Both the position numbers and the translations under genes were made by a program. A stretch of DNA of 64,000 bases from NCBI GenBank assembly GCA_964571855.1, contig CAZNDO010000008.1, positions 62,001 to 126,000 of the forward strand, read 5' to 3'. Positions 15,403-22,815 of this stretch are shown one piece after another (position 1 is the stretch's first letter; each line of letters starts with the position of its first letter). The notes under the pieces are model-generated. The model was not told the origin of the DNA. It searched no databases and was given only the letters and a program-made list of their open reading frames with translations. The stretch comes from CAYYFX01 sp964571855. GTDB taxonomy: Bacteria > ARS69.

Positions 15403-15442
15403 CCCTCCCTTCCCCGAACAGGAAAACCACATACCGCATGAC

Positions 15443-15460
15443 CGGCTCACGGGGGAGCCG
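15443..15460 (+). promoter_or_regulatory. Hairpin in the rpsF leader (possible S6:S18 autoregulatory site)
   Basis: CGGCTC (15443-15448) pairs with GAGCCG (15455-15460) around ACGGGG, just upstream of the GGGAGGAA Shine-Dalgarno (15465-15472). Many bacteria carry an S6:S18-binding hairpin in the rpsF leader. The position fits, but the conserved CCG-containing bulge was not verified, so the assignment is tentative. Confidence 0.3.
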
Positions 15461-15479
15461 TTCCGGGAGGAATCCGCGC

Positions 15480-15956
15480 ATGCGTCCGTACGAGACCATG
15501 TTCATCCTCGCTCCGTCCTTGGACACGGAGGGGATGACGAAGGAGATCGACGGCATCAAGGCCGTCATCGCCGCCCAGGGGGGCGAGGTGACCGCCGAGA
15601 AGGACTGGGGGCGCCGTCGCCTCGCCTATCCCATCCGCGACCAGTCGGAGGGGATCTACCACATCCTGCGCTTCTCGCTGGATCCGTCGAAGCTGGGCGA
15701 GCTGTACCGCCACTACAAGCTCGACGAGAACGTGCTGCGCGCCATCGTTCTCAAGGACGAGGGCACGCCGCTCGAGTACGTCGGCCAGATGAGCGAGTCC
15801 GACGACGACTTCAGCCGCGACCGGAGATCGGACGACGGCGACGACGACGACCGCGGGCCCCGCCGCGGCCGCCGCCCGCGTCGCGACGACGACGACTACG
15901 CCGCGGCGCCGGCCGGCGCCGTATCCGGAGCGGGTGAGGAGGACTCACGTGACTAG
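15480..15956 (+). CDS. rpsF: Small-subunit ribosomal protein bS6
   Basis: A 158-residue S6, which binds S18 and 16S rRNA in the platform. The core (residues 1-105) opens MRPYETMFILAPSLDTEGM and contains AEKDWGRRRLAYPI. Residues about 106-158 are an extra tail of alternating aspartate and arginine blocks (RSDDGDDDDRGPRRGRRPRR) absent from short S6 proteins; it should be disordered. The start ATG 15480 is chosen over an in-frame start at 15438 because GGGAGG lies 9 bases upstream. It overlaps ssb by 8 bp. Confidence 0.95.
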   Translation: MRPYETMFILAPSLDTEGMTKEIDGIKAVIAAQGGEVTAEKDWGRRRLAYPIRDQSEGIYHILRFSLDPSKLGELYRHYKLDENVLRAIVLKDEGTPLEYVGQMSESDDDFSRDRRSDDGDDDDRGPRRGRRPRRDDDDYAAAPAGAVSGAGEEDSRD

Positions 15957-16383
15957 AGAGCTGAGGCTCCCCTCGCTGAACAAGGTCCTCATCACGGGGA
16001 ACTGCACGCGGGATCCGGAGACCCGGTACCTGCAGAGCGGAACGGCGCTCACGCGCTTCGGCATCGCGTCCAACCGCCGCTACCAGGACCAGAAGTCCGG
16101 GGAGTGGAAGGACGACACGTGCTTCATCAACGTGGTGGCATGGGCGCAGCTGGCGGAGCGCCTCGGGGACACGCTCAAGAAGGGCACCGCGGTCCTCGTG
16201 GAAGGCCGGCTCAGCAGCTACTCGTACGAGACGGAGGACGGCCAGAAGCGGACGACGATCGAGATCAGCGCGGACCGTGTCCAGGCCCTGGACAAGCGCG
16301 GATCCGAGGGCTCGCCCGCGTACGCCGGCGGCCCGTCCGATGCGCAGGAAGAGAATCTTCCCGCGGACGACCTTCCCTTCTAG
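15949..16383 (+). CDS. ssb: Single-stranded DNA-binding protein
   Basis: A 144-residue SSB with an OB fold: LNKVLITGNCTRDPETRYL, FGIASNRRY, FINVVAWAQLAERLGDTLKK and VEGRLSSYSYETEDGQKR. The acidic tip ends ADDLPF, the conserved protein-docking tail. GTG 15949 is preferred over GTG 15934 because AGGAGG ends 6 bases before it. It sits between rpsF and rpsR, the classic arrangement, and the overlap with rpsF implies coupled translation. Confidence 0.95.
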   Translation: MTRELRLPSLNKVLITGNCTRDPETRYLQSGTALTRFGIASNRRYQDQKSGEWKDDTCFINVVAWAQLAERLGDTLKKGTAVLVEGRLSSYSYETEDGQKRTTIEISADRVQALDKRGSEGSPAYAGGPSDAQEENLPADDLPF

Positions 16384-16421
16384 ACCGCGCACCGCGCGGA
16401 GCGCGTCCGGCCGTCCCGGTC

Positions 16422-16441
16422 CTCGAGCCGAAGGGCTCGAG
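16422..16441 (+). promoter_or_regulatory. Perfect hairpin between ssb and rpsR
   Basis: CTCGAGCC (16422-16429) and GGCTCGAG (16434-16441) form an 8-bp stem closed by a GAAG tetraloop in the 90-bp ssb-rpsR gap. No T-tract follows, so it is probably an mRNA processing, stability or protein-binding element. Confidence 0.45.
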
Positions 16442-16473
16442 CGCCGGGGCGGAGGACGTCCGGAGGACGAACG

Positions 16474-16698
16474 ATGAGAGACAGGCGGCGCAAGGTCTGC
16501 CGGTTCACGCAGGACAAGATCGAGATCGTGGACTACAAGGACGTGGAGCGGCTGCGCCGGTACGTCACGGATCGCGGCAAGCTGGTTCCGCGGCGGATCA
16601 CCGGGACCAGCGCGTACCACCAGCGCGGGCTCACCGTGGCGGTGAAGCGGGCGCGGTACATGGCGCTCCTCCCGTACACGAGCGACCACTACATCTAG
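16474..16698 (+). CDS. rpsR: Small-subunit ribosomal protein bS18
   Basis: A 74-residue S18, the S6 partner in the 30S platform. Typical features are KVCRFTQDKIEIVDYKDVE, LRRYVTDRGKLVPRRITGT and YHQRGLTVAVKRARYMALLP. It keeps a cysteine near the N-terminus (C9), but lacks the full zinc-binding set seen in C+ paralogs. CGGAGGACG gives a good Shine-Dalgarno before the ATG. Confidence 0.96.
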   Translation: MRDRRRKVCRFTQDKIEIVDYKDVERLRRYVTDRGKLVPRRITGTSAYHQRGLTVAVKRARYMALLPYTSDHYI

Positions 16699-16709
16699 GG
16701 GGCGCGCGC

Positions 16710-17642
16710 GTGGATCGACGCCTCCTCGGGCTGGCGGCCGTCACGGCCGCGGCGGCGGCGGTGCCGGGTTTCCCGGCGGCCGGCGTCCTGCTGGCGTTCG
16801 CCCTTCCCGTGGCCACGGTGGCCGGGGCGGCGCTCGGCGGCGTGCTCGGCGGCGTCGCGGTGGCGCTGCCCACCGCCGGCATCCTCGCGCTCGGCGTGCC
16901 GGACGGTCTGCCGGCATTCGCGGCGTCGGCCATCGCCGGCGTCGTGCTGGGCGCGCTGGTCCGGCGCGGTCAGCCGGCGGGCGCGGCGCTCGCGTGGGGC
17001 ACGTTGCCCATCGCGGCGTGGACGGTCGGCCTTGCGCTGTCCGGATTCGACCCGGTGACGCCGGAGTTGTCGGTGCAGCTGGAGCGCGTGTGGTCGCGGC
17101 CGGGGCCGGGCGGCGAGTCGGCGAAGCTGGACGCGGAGGTCGCGCTCGGGCTGATCCGGAACACCTGGGTCGGGCTCGAGGTCGTGTTCTCGGCGGCGGC
17201 GCTGGCGGTGGCCTACCGCGTGGCGTCGCGGCTGTTCCCGGAGCGCGCGTGGCGCCCGTTCGGCCCGTTCGCGCGGTTCGACCTGCCGGACACGCTCGTC
17301 GCGGCGGTGGTGGCCGGCCTCGTGGCCGTCCTGGCGGTGCAGTACGGCGCCCCGCGGTTCCTCGCCGGCGTGGGCGGGAACCTGCTGATGGCGGCGGGCG
17401 CGCTGTACGCGGTGCGCGGCGTGGCGGTGCAGGCGTTCTGGCTGGATCGCGCGGGCGTCGGCAAGCGCGCGGGCGCGGTCCTTCTGGCGGTGGGTGCGTT
17501 GGTCTTCCTCCCGGTCTTCCCGCTCACGGCGGCGGGACTGGGCTTGTTCGACACGTGGTTCGATTTCCGGCGGGTCCGGGGTCCCGAGGGGGGGAGCAAC
17601 CCCCTCTCCTTCCGTCACTCCTCGAGTGACGACGGAACGTAG
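16710..17642 (+). CDS. DUF2232 (YybS-like) membrane protein
   Basis: A 310-residue hydrophobic protein with about eight membrane segments. Its place between rpsR and rplI is typical of the YybS/DUF2232 family, whose members resemble the substrate-binding parts of ECF-type transporters but whose role is unknown. Membrane segments cluster at residues 5-95, 145-175 and 190-290; the tail is polar. GTG start 8 bases after TAGGGGG, which overlaps the rpsR stop codon. The identification rests mainly on hydrophobicity and position. Confidence 0.7.
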   Translation: MDRRLLGLAAVTAAAAAVPGFPAAGVLLAFALPVATVAGAALGGVLGGVAVALPTAGILALGVPDGLPAFAASAIAGVVLGALVRRGQPAGAALAWGTLPIAAWTVGLALSGFDPVTPELSVQLERVWSRPGPGGESAKLDAEVALGLIRNTWVGLEVVFSAAALAVAYRVASRLFPERAWRPFGPFARFDLPDTLVAAVVAGLVAVLAVQYGAPRFLAGVGGNLLMAAGALYAVRGVAVQAFWLDRAGVGKRAGAVLLAVGALVFLPVFPLTAAGLGLFDTWFDFRRVRGPEGGSNPLSFRHSSSDDGT

Positions 17643-17654
17643 GGGGAGAGCGTC

Positions 17655-18338
17655 ATGAAGGTCATCCTCACCATGGACGTGCCCGAGGTGGGCAAGCGCG
17701 GGCAGCGGCTGGACGTGTCGGCCGGGTTCGCCCGCAACTTCCTGCTCCCGCGCCGGCTCGCCATGCCGGAGACGCAGGGCAACGTGAGCATCCTGGCGGA
17801 GGAGAGCAAGCTCTCCGGCGTCCGGGACCGCAAGGCGCGCGGCGAAGCGCAGAAGATCGCGGACTTCCTGGCCGGGCACGAGGTGTTCACCACGCTGAAG
17901 ATCGGCCGCGAGGGCAAGGCCTTCGGCGCCGTGACCGCGAAGGAGATCGCCATCCTCCTGCACCAGGAGGGGATCGACGTGGACCGCCGCCGCATCCGGC
18001 TGGACGCGCCCATCAAGCGGCTCGGCGTGTTCGAGATCCCGCTCGCGGTGCACGCCGAGGTGGAGACGAACGTGCGCCTGTTCGTGGACCGCGAGGGCGG
18101 CTCGAAGGACGGCGCGCGTGACGAGCAGCGCAAGTGGGAGGAGGAGATCCACCTGCGCGAGGAGGCGGAGCGCGTGGAGGCCGAGGCCCGTGCCGCCCGC
18201 GAGAAGGAGGCCCAGGAGGCCGCGCGGCTCGCCGTGGAGCGGGCGGCGGCCCGCCGGGCGCGCGAGGAGGCCGAAGCCAAGGCGAAGGCCGAGACCGTGG
18301 CCGCCGCCGCGCAGAACGCGGGGGAGGACGAGGCCTGA
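17655..18338 (+). CDS. rplI: Large-subunit ribosomal protein bL9 with long C-terminal extension
   Basis: A 227-residue L9; the usual length is near 150. Residues 1-50 are the rRNA-binding N-domain (MKVILTMDVPEVGKRGQRLD, GFARNFLLPR), followed by the linker helix and C-domain to about 147. From about 150 a highly charged Glu/Arg/Ala helix extends to the end, likely a coiled coil or disordered arm. GGGGAGAG precedes the ATG. The 3' end also carries the Shine-Dalgarno and probable CTG start of the next gene. Confidence 0.94.
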   Translation: MKVILTMDVPEVGKRGQRLDVSAGFARNFLLPRRLAMPETQGNVSILAEESKLSGVRDRKARGEAQKIADFLAGHEVFTTLKIGREGKAFGAVTAKEIAILLHQEGIDVDRRRIRLDAPIKRLGVFEIPLAVHAEVETNVRLFVDREGGSKDGARDEQRKWEEEIHLREEAERVEAEARAAREKEAQEAARLAVERAAARRAREEAEAKAKAETVAAAAQNAGEDEA

Positions 18339-19531
18339 TCCGCGGGATCCGGAGCGGGGGTCGCGCGGCGCGCCGGAGGACGGTCGCGGCCGCGCTCGGG
18401 ACGGGGCTGATCCTCCTCGGAGCGGCCGGTTGCGGCGGTCCGGCCGGCTCCGGGGACGGCACCGTGCTCGCGCGCGTCGCGGACCGCAGCATCACGACGG
18501 CGGACGTGGATGCGCGCATCACGGAACTCCCCGCGATGGCGCGCCCGGAGTACGCCACGGAGGCCGGCCGCGCACGTCTCCTCCGGCAGCTCGTGGAGGA
18601 GGAGGTGCTGTACCGCGCCGCCCTGGACGCGGGGCTGGAGCGCGATCCGACGGTGCAGCAGCGGCTCGCGGCGTCGCGGCGGCAGATCCTCGTGCAGGCC
18701 ATGCTGGATCGCGAGCAGAGCCGTCTCTCCACCGTGGACGAGAAGGAGCTGCAGGCGTTCTACGACGCTCACCGGGACGAGTACCGCACCGAGGAGACGC
18801 GTCGTGTCCGTCTCCTCGTGGCCAAGAACCGGCCCATCGCGGAGCGCGTGCGGGAGATGGCGCTGGAGGGCCAGCCCTTCGAGATGCTCTGCCAGAAGTT
18901 CTCCTTCGAGCCGTACGTGATGGAGGCGAAGGGGCTGCTGCCGGAGCCCGTGCGTCGAGGCAAGGCCGTGCCCTGGCTGGGCAACCACCCGGCGTTCCAC
19001 GAGGCGGTGTTCGCGGTGGAGGACGGCGGGCTGACCGGGGTATTCGAGACGCCGAAGGGGTTCCACGTGGCGCGGGTGGAGGAGATCCGCGAGGCCCGGC
19101 AGCGCTCCTTCGACGAGGTGCGCGCGGACATCGAGGCGCGGATCGTCCGCGAGCGCAGCACCAAGGGGCTGCCCGAACTCGTGGAAGGGCTCAAGGAGAA
19201 GTACGACGCGAGGATCGTGGAGCCCGAGGGCCGGTCCGCGGAGGAGCTGTTCACGCGCGCCCAGCAGAGCCCGGATCCCGCGGAGCGGATCGCCCTGTGG
19301 GAGGAGTTGGCGGAGCGGTACCCCGGCGACCCGCACGTCGTGGAGGCCATCTTCATGATCGGCTTCACGCGGTCCGAGGAGCTGGGCGACGCGGAGGGCG
19401 CCCGGGCGGCGTTCCAGCGCGTCGTGGACGAGTTCCCGGGTTCGGAACTTGCGCAGTCGGCGCGGTGGATGCTTACTTCCGGGAAGGAAGGCGAGGACGT
19501 GCCCGGGGAGTCGGCGCCGTCCGGGGAGTGA
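18335..19531 (+). CDS. SurA-like peptidyl-prolyl isomerase lipoprotein, probable CTG start
   Basis: A 398-residue periplasmic chaperone. It has a lipoprotein signal (GTGLILLGAAGC, lipidated C33), a SurA-N-like helical region (LLRQLVEEEVLYRAALDAG), a parvulin domain at about 150-260 with FETPKGFHVARVEEI, and a C-terminal TPR-like helical repeat (WEELAERYPGDPHVVEAIF). No ATG, GTG or TTG lies in frame between 18134, deep inside rplI, and residues beyond the signal peptide. CTG 18335-18337 overlaps the rplI stop and has GGGGAGG exactly 7 bases upstream, so it is the likely start. Role: folding or maturation of outer-membrane proteins. The gene sits beside other envelope lipoproteins. Confidence 0.78.
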   Translation: MIRGIRSGGRAARRRTVAAALGTGLILLGAAGCGGPAGSGDGTVLARVADRSITTADVDARITELPAMARPEYATEAGRARLLRQLVEEEVLYRAALDAGLERDPTVQQRLAASRRQILVQAMLDREQSRLSTVDEKELQAFYDAHRDEYRTEETRRVRLLVAKNRPIAERVREMALEGQPFEMLCQKFSFEPYVMEAKGLLPEPVRRGKAVPWLGNHPAFHEAVFAVEDGGLTGVFETPKGFHVARVEEIREARQRSFDEVRADIEARIVRERSTKGLPELVEGLKEKYDARIVEPEGRSAEELFTRAQQSPDPAERIALWEELAERYPGDPHVVEAIFMIGFTRSEELGDAEGARAAFQRVVDEFPGSELAQSARWMLTSGKEGEDVPGESAPSGE

Positions 19532-19533
19532 CG

Positions 19534-20022
19534 ATGAGCGAGATCGAGATGGCGGTGTCCGGCCTCGCGATCGACGAGCGCACCCATACGCCGGTCGTGA
19601 TGCTGCGCGAGAAGGGCGGCAGCCGCATGCTGCCCATCTGGATCGGCCCGTCCGAGGCGTCGGCCATCGCGATCGAGCTGACCGGACGGAAGTTCCAGCG
19701 GCCGCTCACGCACGATCTCCTGAAGACGGTGATCGAGGGGCTGGACGCGCGCGTGCCGCGCATCGCCATCGTGGACCTGCGGGACAAGACCTACTATGCG
19801 AAGGTCTTCCTGGAGCGCGACGCCGAGGTCCTGACCATCGACGCCCGGCCGTCGGACTGCATCGCGCTGGCCCTCCGCACGGGCTCGCCGATCTTCGTGC
19901 GGGAGGAGCTCCTGCGGGACGAGGAGCATGTCGAGGAGATGACCTCCGAGGAGTCCATGGAGAAGCTGCAGAAGCAGCTCGAGGAGATGGACCCCGACGA
20001 GTTCGGCAAGCTCTGGACGTAG
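19534..20022 (+). CDS. Bifunctional nuclease family protein (BFN/DUF151)
   Basis: A 162-residue BFN-domain protein. Family marks are MLREKGGSRMLPIWIGPSEA, IAIELTGRKFQRPLTHDLL and DARPSDCIALALRTGSPIFV, covering residues 1-125. A short acidic C-terminal helix follows. Homologues have been described as nucleases or stress-response proteins; activity cannot be read from sequence. Its ATG lies 2 bases after the previous stop. The upstream frame beyond ATG 19534 is not used. Confidence 0.88.
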   Translation: MSEIEMAVSGLAIDERTHTPVVMLREKGGSRMLPIWIGPSEASAIAIELTGRKFQRPLTHDLLKTVIEGLDARVPRIAIVDLRDKTYYAKVFLERDAEVLTIDARPSDCIALALRTGSPIFVREELLRDEEHVEEMTSEESMEKLQKQLEEMDPDEFGKLWT

Positions 20023-20024
20023 CG

Positions 20025-21653
20025 TTGCGCCCCCGCGCCCACGTCCCCGCCGTCCTCGCGACGATCCTGGCCCTGGCGGTGGCCGCGTGCGCGCCGTCAC
20101 CCCGCCGCGCCTCGGAGTTCCCCGGCACCCCGGGCGACGAAGTCCTCGCCGAGGAACCCCCGGCCGCCGAGGACGCCGCCGCGCAGCTGGAGGACCTCAA
20201 GCGCCGCATCCCGGCGGTCGCGCCGGGGGAGGCGGAGAGCCTGCGGCTCCGGGCGGCGTGGATGCTGGAGGCGCTCGGCCGCCCCGACGACGCGCGCATC
20301 GAGTACCTGGGACTGGCGGGCGCCGCGGATCCCGCGGTGGCCGCGCAGGCGTGGGATGCCGTGGCGCGCCTGGCGGCGCAGGCGGGGGACGCCGACGGCG
20401 CGCTCCGCGCCCAGCTGCGCGCGCTGTCCGTGTCGCCCGCGGACGGCCGCGATCGGCGCGCGAACGCGCTGGCCGCGTCGCTGGCGCAGGCCGACGCGGG
20501 CACGTTGCGGGCGGTCTCGCGGGCGGCGGCGGGAACGCCCGCGCAGGATCTCGTGGCGCGGCAACTCGACGCGCGGGCGCCCGCGGGGAGCGAGCGCGTG
20601 GTGGCGCTCCTGCTGCCGCTGACCGGTCGCTTCGAGAACTTCGGTCGGGCGTTCCGCCTCGGGGCGGAGATCGCCTTGGCGGACCGGCAGTCCGGCTCGG
20701 GAGCGCACGCGCGGCCGATCCGCGCGGTGTTCCTGGACACGGCGGGCGAGCTGGCGACGGGGACGCGCGCGGCCCGCGAGGCCATCGTGGAGCGGGGAGC
20801 GGTGGCGCTCATCGGCCCGCTGCTGAGCGTTCCGGCCCTTGGCGCCGCCGCGCTGGCGGACGCGTTCCGCGTTCCCCTCGTGGCGCCCATGGCCACGGAT
20901 CCGGCGGTGCGCACCGCGGGACGGCACGTGCTGCCCCTGGATCCGCCGGCGCGGGATCTGATCGAGCCGCTGGCCGCGACCGCCGTCGACGTCCTGGGCG
21001 CCCGCCGGTTCGGCGCGCTCGTCCCGCGGGATCCCGCCGCCGAGGAGCGGGAGCGGGCCTTCCGCGAGGCGGTGGAAAGCCGGCGCGCCGAGTTCGTGCT
21101 GTCCGTCGCCTACGACCCCGGGGAGCGGGACTTCCGGAAGCTCCTCGAGTTGCTGGAGGAGGCGGCGCTCGACGCGGTGTACGTGCCGGGGGAGGCACCC
21201 GATCTGGAGGCGCTCGTGCCGCAGCTCGAGTTCTACGGGTTCGCGCCGCGGCTGCTCGGGCACGGGGGCTGGACGGCGCCGAAGGTGCTGCGACCGGGCA
21301 CCGGGAACCTCGATGGCACGCTGCTCTCGGTGCAGGCGGTCGACGACCCCGCGTCGGACTTCGCCCGTCACCTGAGGTCCGAGGTGGAACGGGTTGACGG
21401 AGCCGAGCCTACGAGGTTCCACGTGCAGGGCTACCGGTCCATGGCGTCCGTTCTGTGGGCGCTCGACCGGGGGGCCAGCGATCCCGAGGCCCTCGGGGAG
21501 ATGCTGCGCCTGCGCCCCTTCTGGCCCGAGCGTCCGCCCGGGGAGGACGTCCGCCTCCTCGTTCTCCAGGACGGTGCGCTGGTTCCGGCCACGCCGGAGA
21601 CCCTGGCGCCCCCGGGCGCAACGGCGGAACCGGACACGGCCGGCGCGCCCTGA
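20025..21653 (+). CDS. LpoA-like / solute-binding-fold lipoprotein
   Basis: A 542-residue lipoprotein (LALAVAAC, lipid-bearing C22) with a helical TPR-like N-domain (about 60-180) and a periplasmic binding protein type I domain from about residue 190 (VVALLLPLTGRFENFGRAF) to 510. This order matches LpoA/YraM, the outer-membrane activator of penicillin-binding protein 1A, more than a transport receptor. No permease or ATPase gene is nearby. Start is TTG 20025, two bases after the nuclease stop. A branched-chain amino acid receptor role is the main alternative. Confidence 0.75.
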   Translation: MRPRAHVPAVLATILALAVAACAPSPRRASEFPGTPGDEVLAEEPPAAEDAAAQLEDLKRRIPAVAPGEAESLRLRAAWMLEALGRPDDARIEYLGLAGAADPAVAAQAWDAVARLAAQAGDADGALRAQLRALSVSPADGRDRRANALAASLAQADAGTLRAVSRAAAGTPAQDLVARQLDARAPAGSERVVALLLPLTGRFENFGRAFRLGAEIALADRQSGSGAHARPIRAVFLDTAGELATGTRAAREAIVERGAVALIGPLLSVPALGAAALADAFRVPLVAPMATDPAVRTAGRHVLPLDPPARDLIEPLAATAVDVLGARRFGALVPRDPAAEERERAFREAVESRRAEFVLSVAYDPGERDFRKLLELLEEAALDAVYVPGEAPDLEALVPQLEFYGFAPRLLGHGGWTAPKVLRPGTGNLDGTLLSVQAVDDPASDFARHLRSEVERVDGAEPTRFHVQGYRSMASVLWALDRGASDPEALGEMLRLRPFWPERPPGEDVRLLVLQDGALVPATPETLAPPGATAEPDTAGAP

Positions 21654-21655
21654 TC

Positions 21656-22753
21656 ATGCGTCGTCTCGTCGCGGGAGCGCTGGCCGCCGCTTGCCTTGCG
21701 GGCTGCGGCGCACCGCCGGATGCCGGCAAGGGCGCGGCGATCGGCGTGGTCGTGCCGCTTTCCGGGCCGGACGCCGCCACCGGTCAGCAGATCGTGGAGG
21801 GGATGCGCCTGGCCGCCGGCGGGGCAGACCTGCCGCTGGAGATCCTGCCGCGCGACTCGCACGGCTCACCGGGGGTGGCGCACCGCCGGTTCCAGGAACT
21901 CGCGGATGATGCCCGCGTGATCGCGGTCGTCGGCGGCTGGAGCGCAGCGACCGCGCGCGCGGTGGCGGCGCTCGCCGCGGCGCGCGACGTCCCGTTCCTC
22001 GCCCTGTCGCCGCTCGCGGTCCCCGGCGCGTCGGAGCCGGCGCGCATCCTGGCTCTCCACCGGCTGGCAAGTCTCGGGATCGCCGGCGCACGCTTCGCGC
22101 GCGAGGACCTCGCCGCCGCCACGGCGGGCATCGTGCGGCGGCCGGGCACCGATGCATCCCGCGCGCTGGCGGAGGCGTTCCGTCGGGAGTTCGAAGGTCT
22201 CGGGGGCCGGGTCGGCTGGGAAGTGGAGCTCGAGCCGCGCGCGCGCGTCGCCGGGGCGGCACCCGGGGAGCCGGCGCAGGTCGTGTGGGTCCTGGGCGGC
22301 GGCCCGGTGTCGGGCGTTGCCGCCGACCTGGGTCCCGCGGTGGACAATGCGATCTTCCTCGTGCCGGAAGGTTGGCCCTTCGACGGGCTCGCTCCGCTCG
22401 CCGCGTCCGGTCGGTCGGTGCGCTGGGTGTCCTTCTTCGCGCCGGCCGACACCACGGTGCACGTGCGCGACTTCCTCGCCGCGTGCGAGGCGTCGTCCGC
22501 GCCGGCGACCACCGCCACCGCGGTCGGGTGGGACGCCATGCGCCACCTGCTCGCGGCGGCACGGGAGGAGGGCGCGTCGCGCGGAGGGATCGCGCGCGCG
22601 ATCGCGGCGCCCGCCGCGCGCGACGGCGCCACCGGCGGGGCCGCGCTCCCCGGCGGGGCGGATCGCCCGGCGGTCTCGGCGGTGACCTCGGAAGGGCTGC
22701 ACTTCCTGCGACGCGTGGAGGTCCCGGCGCCGGAGGCCGCCCCGCGGGGCTGA
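21656..22753 (+). CDS. Second solute-binding-fold lipoprotein
   Basis: A 365-residue lipoprotein (MRRLVAGALAAACLAGC, C17 lipidated) with a periplasmic binding protein type I fold: IGVVVPLSGPDAATGQQIVE, VAVVGGWSA-like strand, and a closing strand near VTSEGLHFLRRV. Without the N-terminal helical domain of its neighbour it looks like a LivJ-type receptor, but no transporter genes are near. The two lipoproteins are adjacent and may have arisen by duplication. Function is unknown; a sensor or peptidoglycan-synthase partner role is possible. Confidence 0.75.
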   Translation: MRRLVAGALAAACLAGCGAPPDAGKGAAIGVVVPLSGPDAATGQQIVEGMRLAAGGADLPLEILPRDSHGSPGVAHRRFQELADDARVIAVVGGWSAATARAVAALAAARDVPFLALSPLAVPGASEPARILALHRLASLGIAGARFAREDLAAATAGIVRRPGTDASRALAEAFRREFEGLGGRVGWEVELEPRARVAGAAPGEPAQVVWVLGGGPVSGVAADLGPAVDNAIFLVPEGWPFDGLAPLAASGRSVRWVSFFAPADTTVHVRDFLAACEASSAPATTATAVGWDAMRHLLAAAREEGASRGGIARAIAAPAARDGATGGAALPGGADRPAVSAVTSEGLHFLRRVEVPAPEAAPRG

Positions 22754-22756
22754 TGC

Positions 22757-22786
22757 TTGACGCTCGGCGCGCCGAGGCGGCACCAT
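22757..22786 (+). promoter_or_regulatory. Possible selA promoter
   Basis: TTGACG (22757-22762), 18 bp, then CACCAT (22781-22786), starting 4 bases after the previous stop. The spacer holds the palindrome CTCGGCGCGCCGAG, which could be an operator. The -10 match is weak. Confidence 0.3.
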
Positions 22787-22815
22787 GGCGCGTGTCTCCA
22801 TCCCCTCCGGAATCC

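Noticed and set aside
18134..18334. GTG start of the SurA-like gene inside rplI
   Set aside because: It would overlap rplI by 200 bp and add a Gly/Arg-rich stretch before the signal peptide, preventing lipoprotein export.
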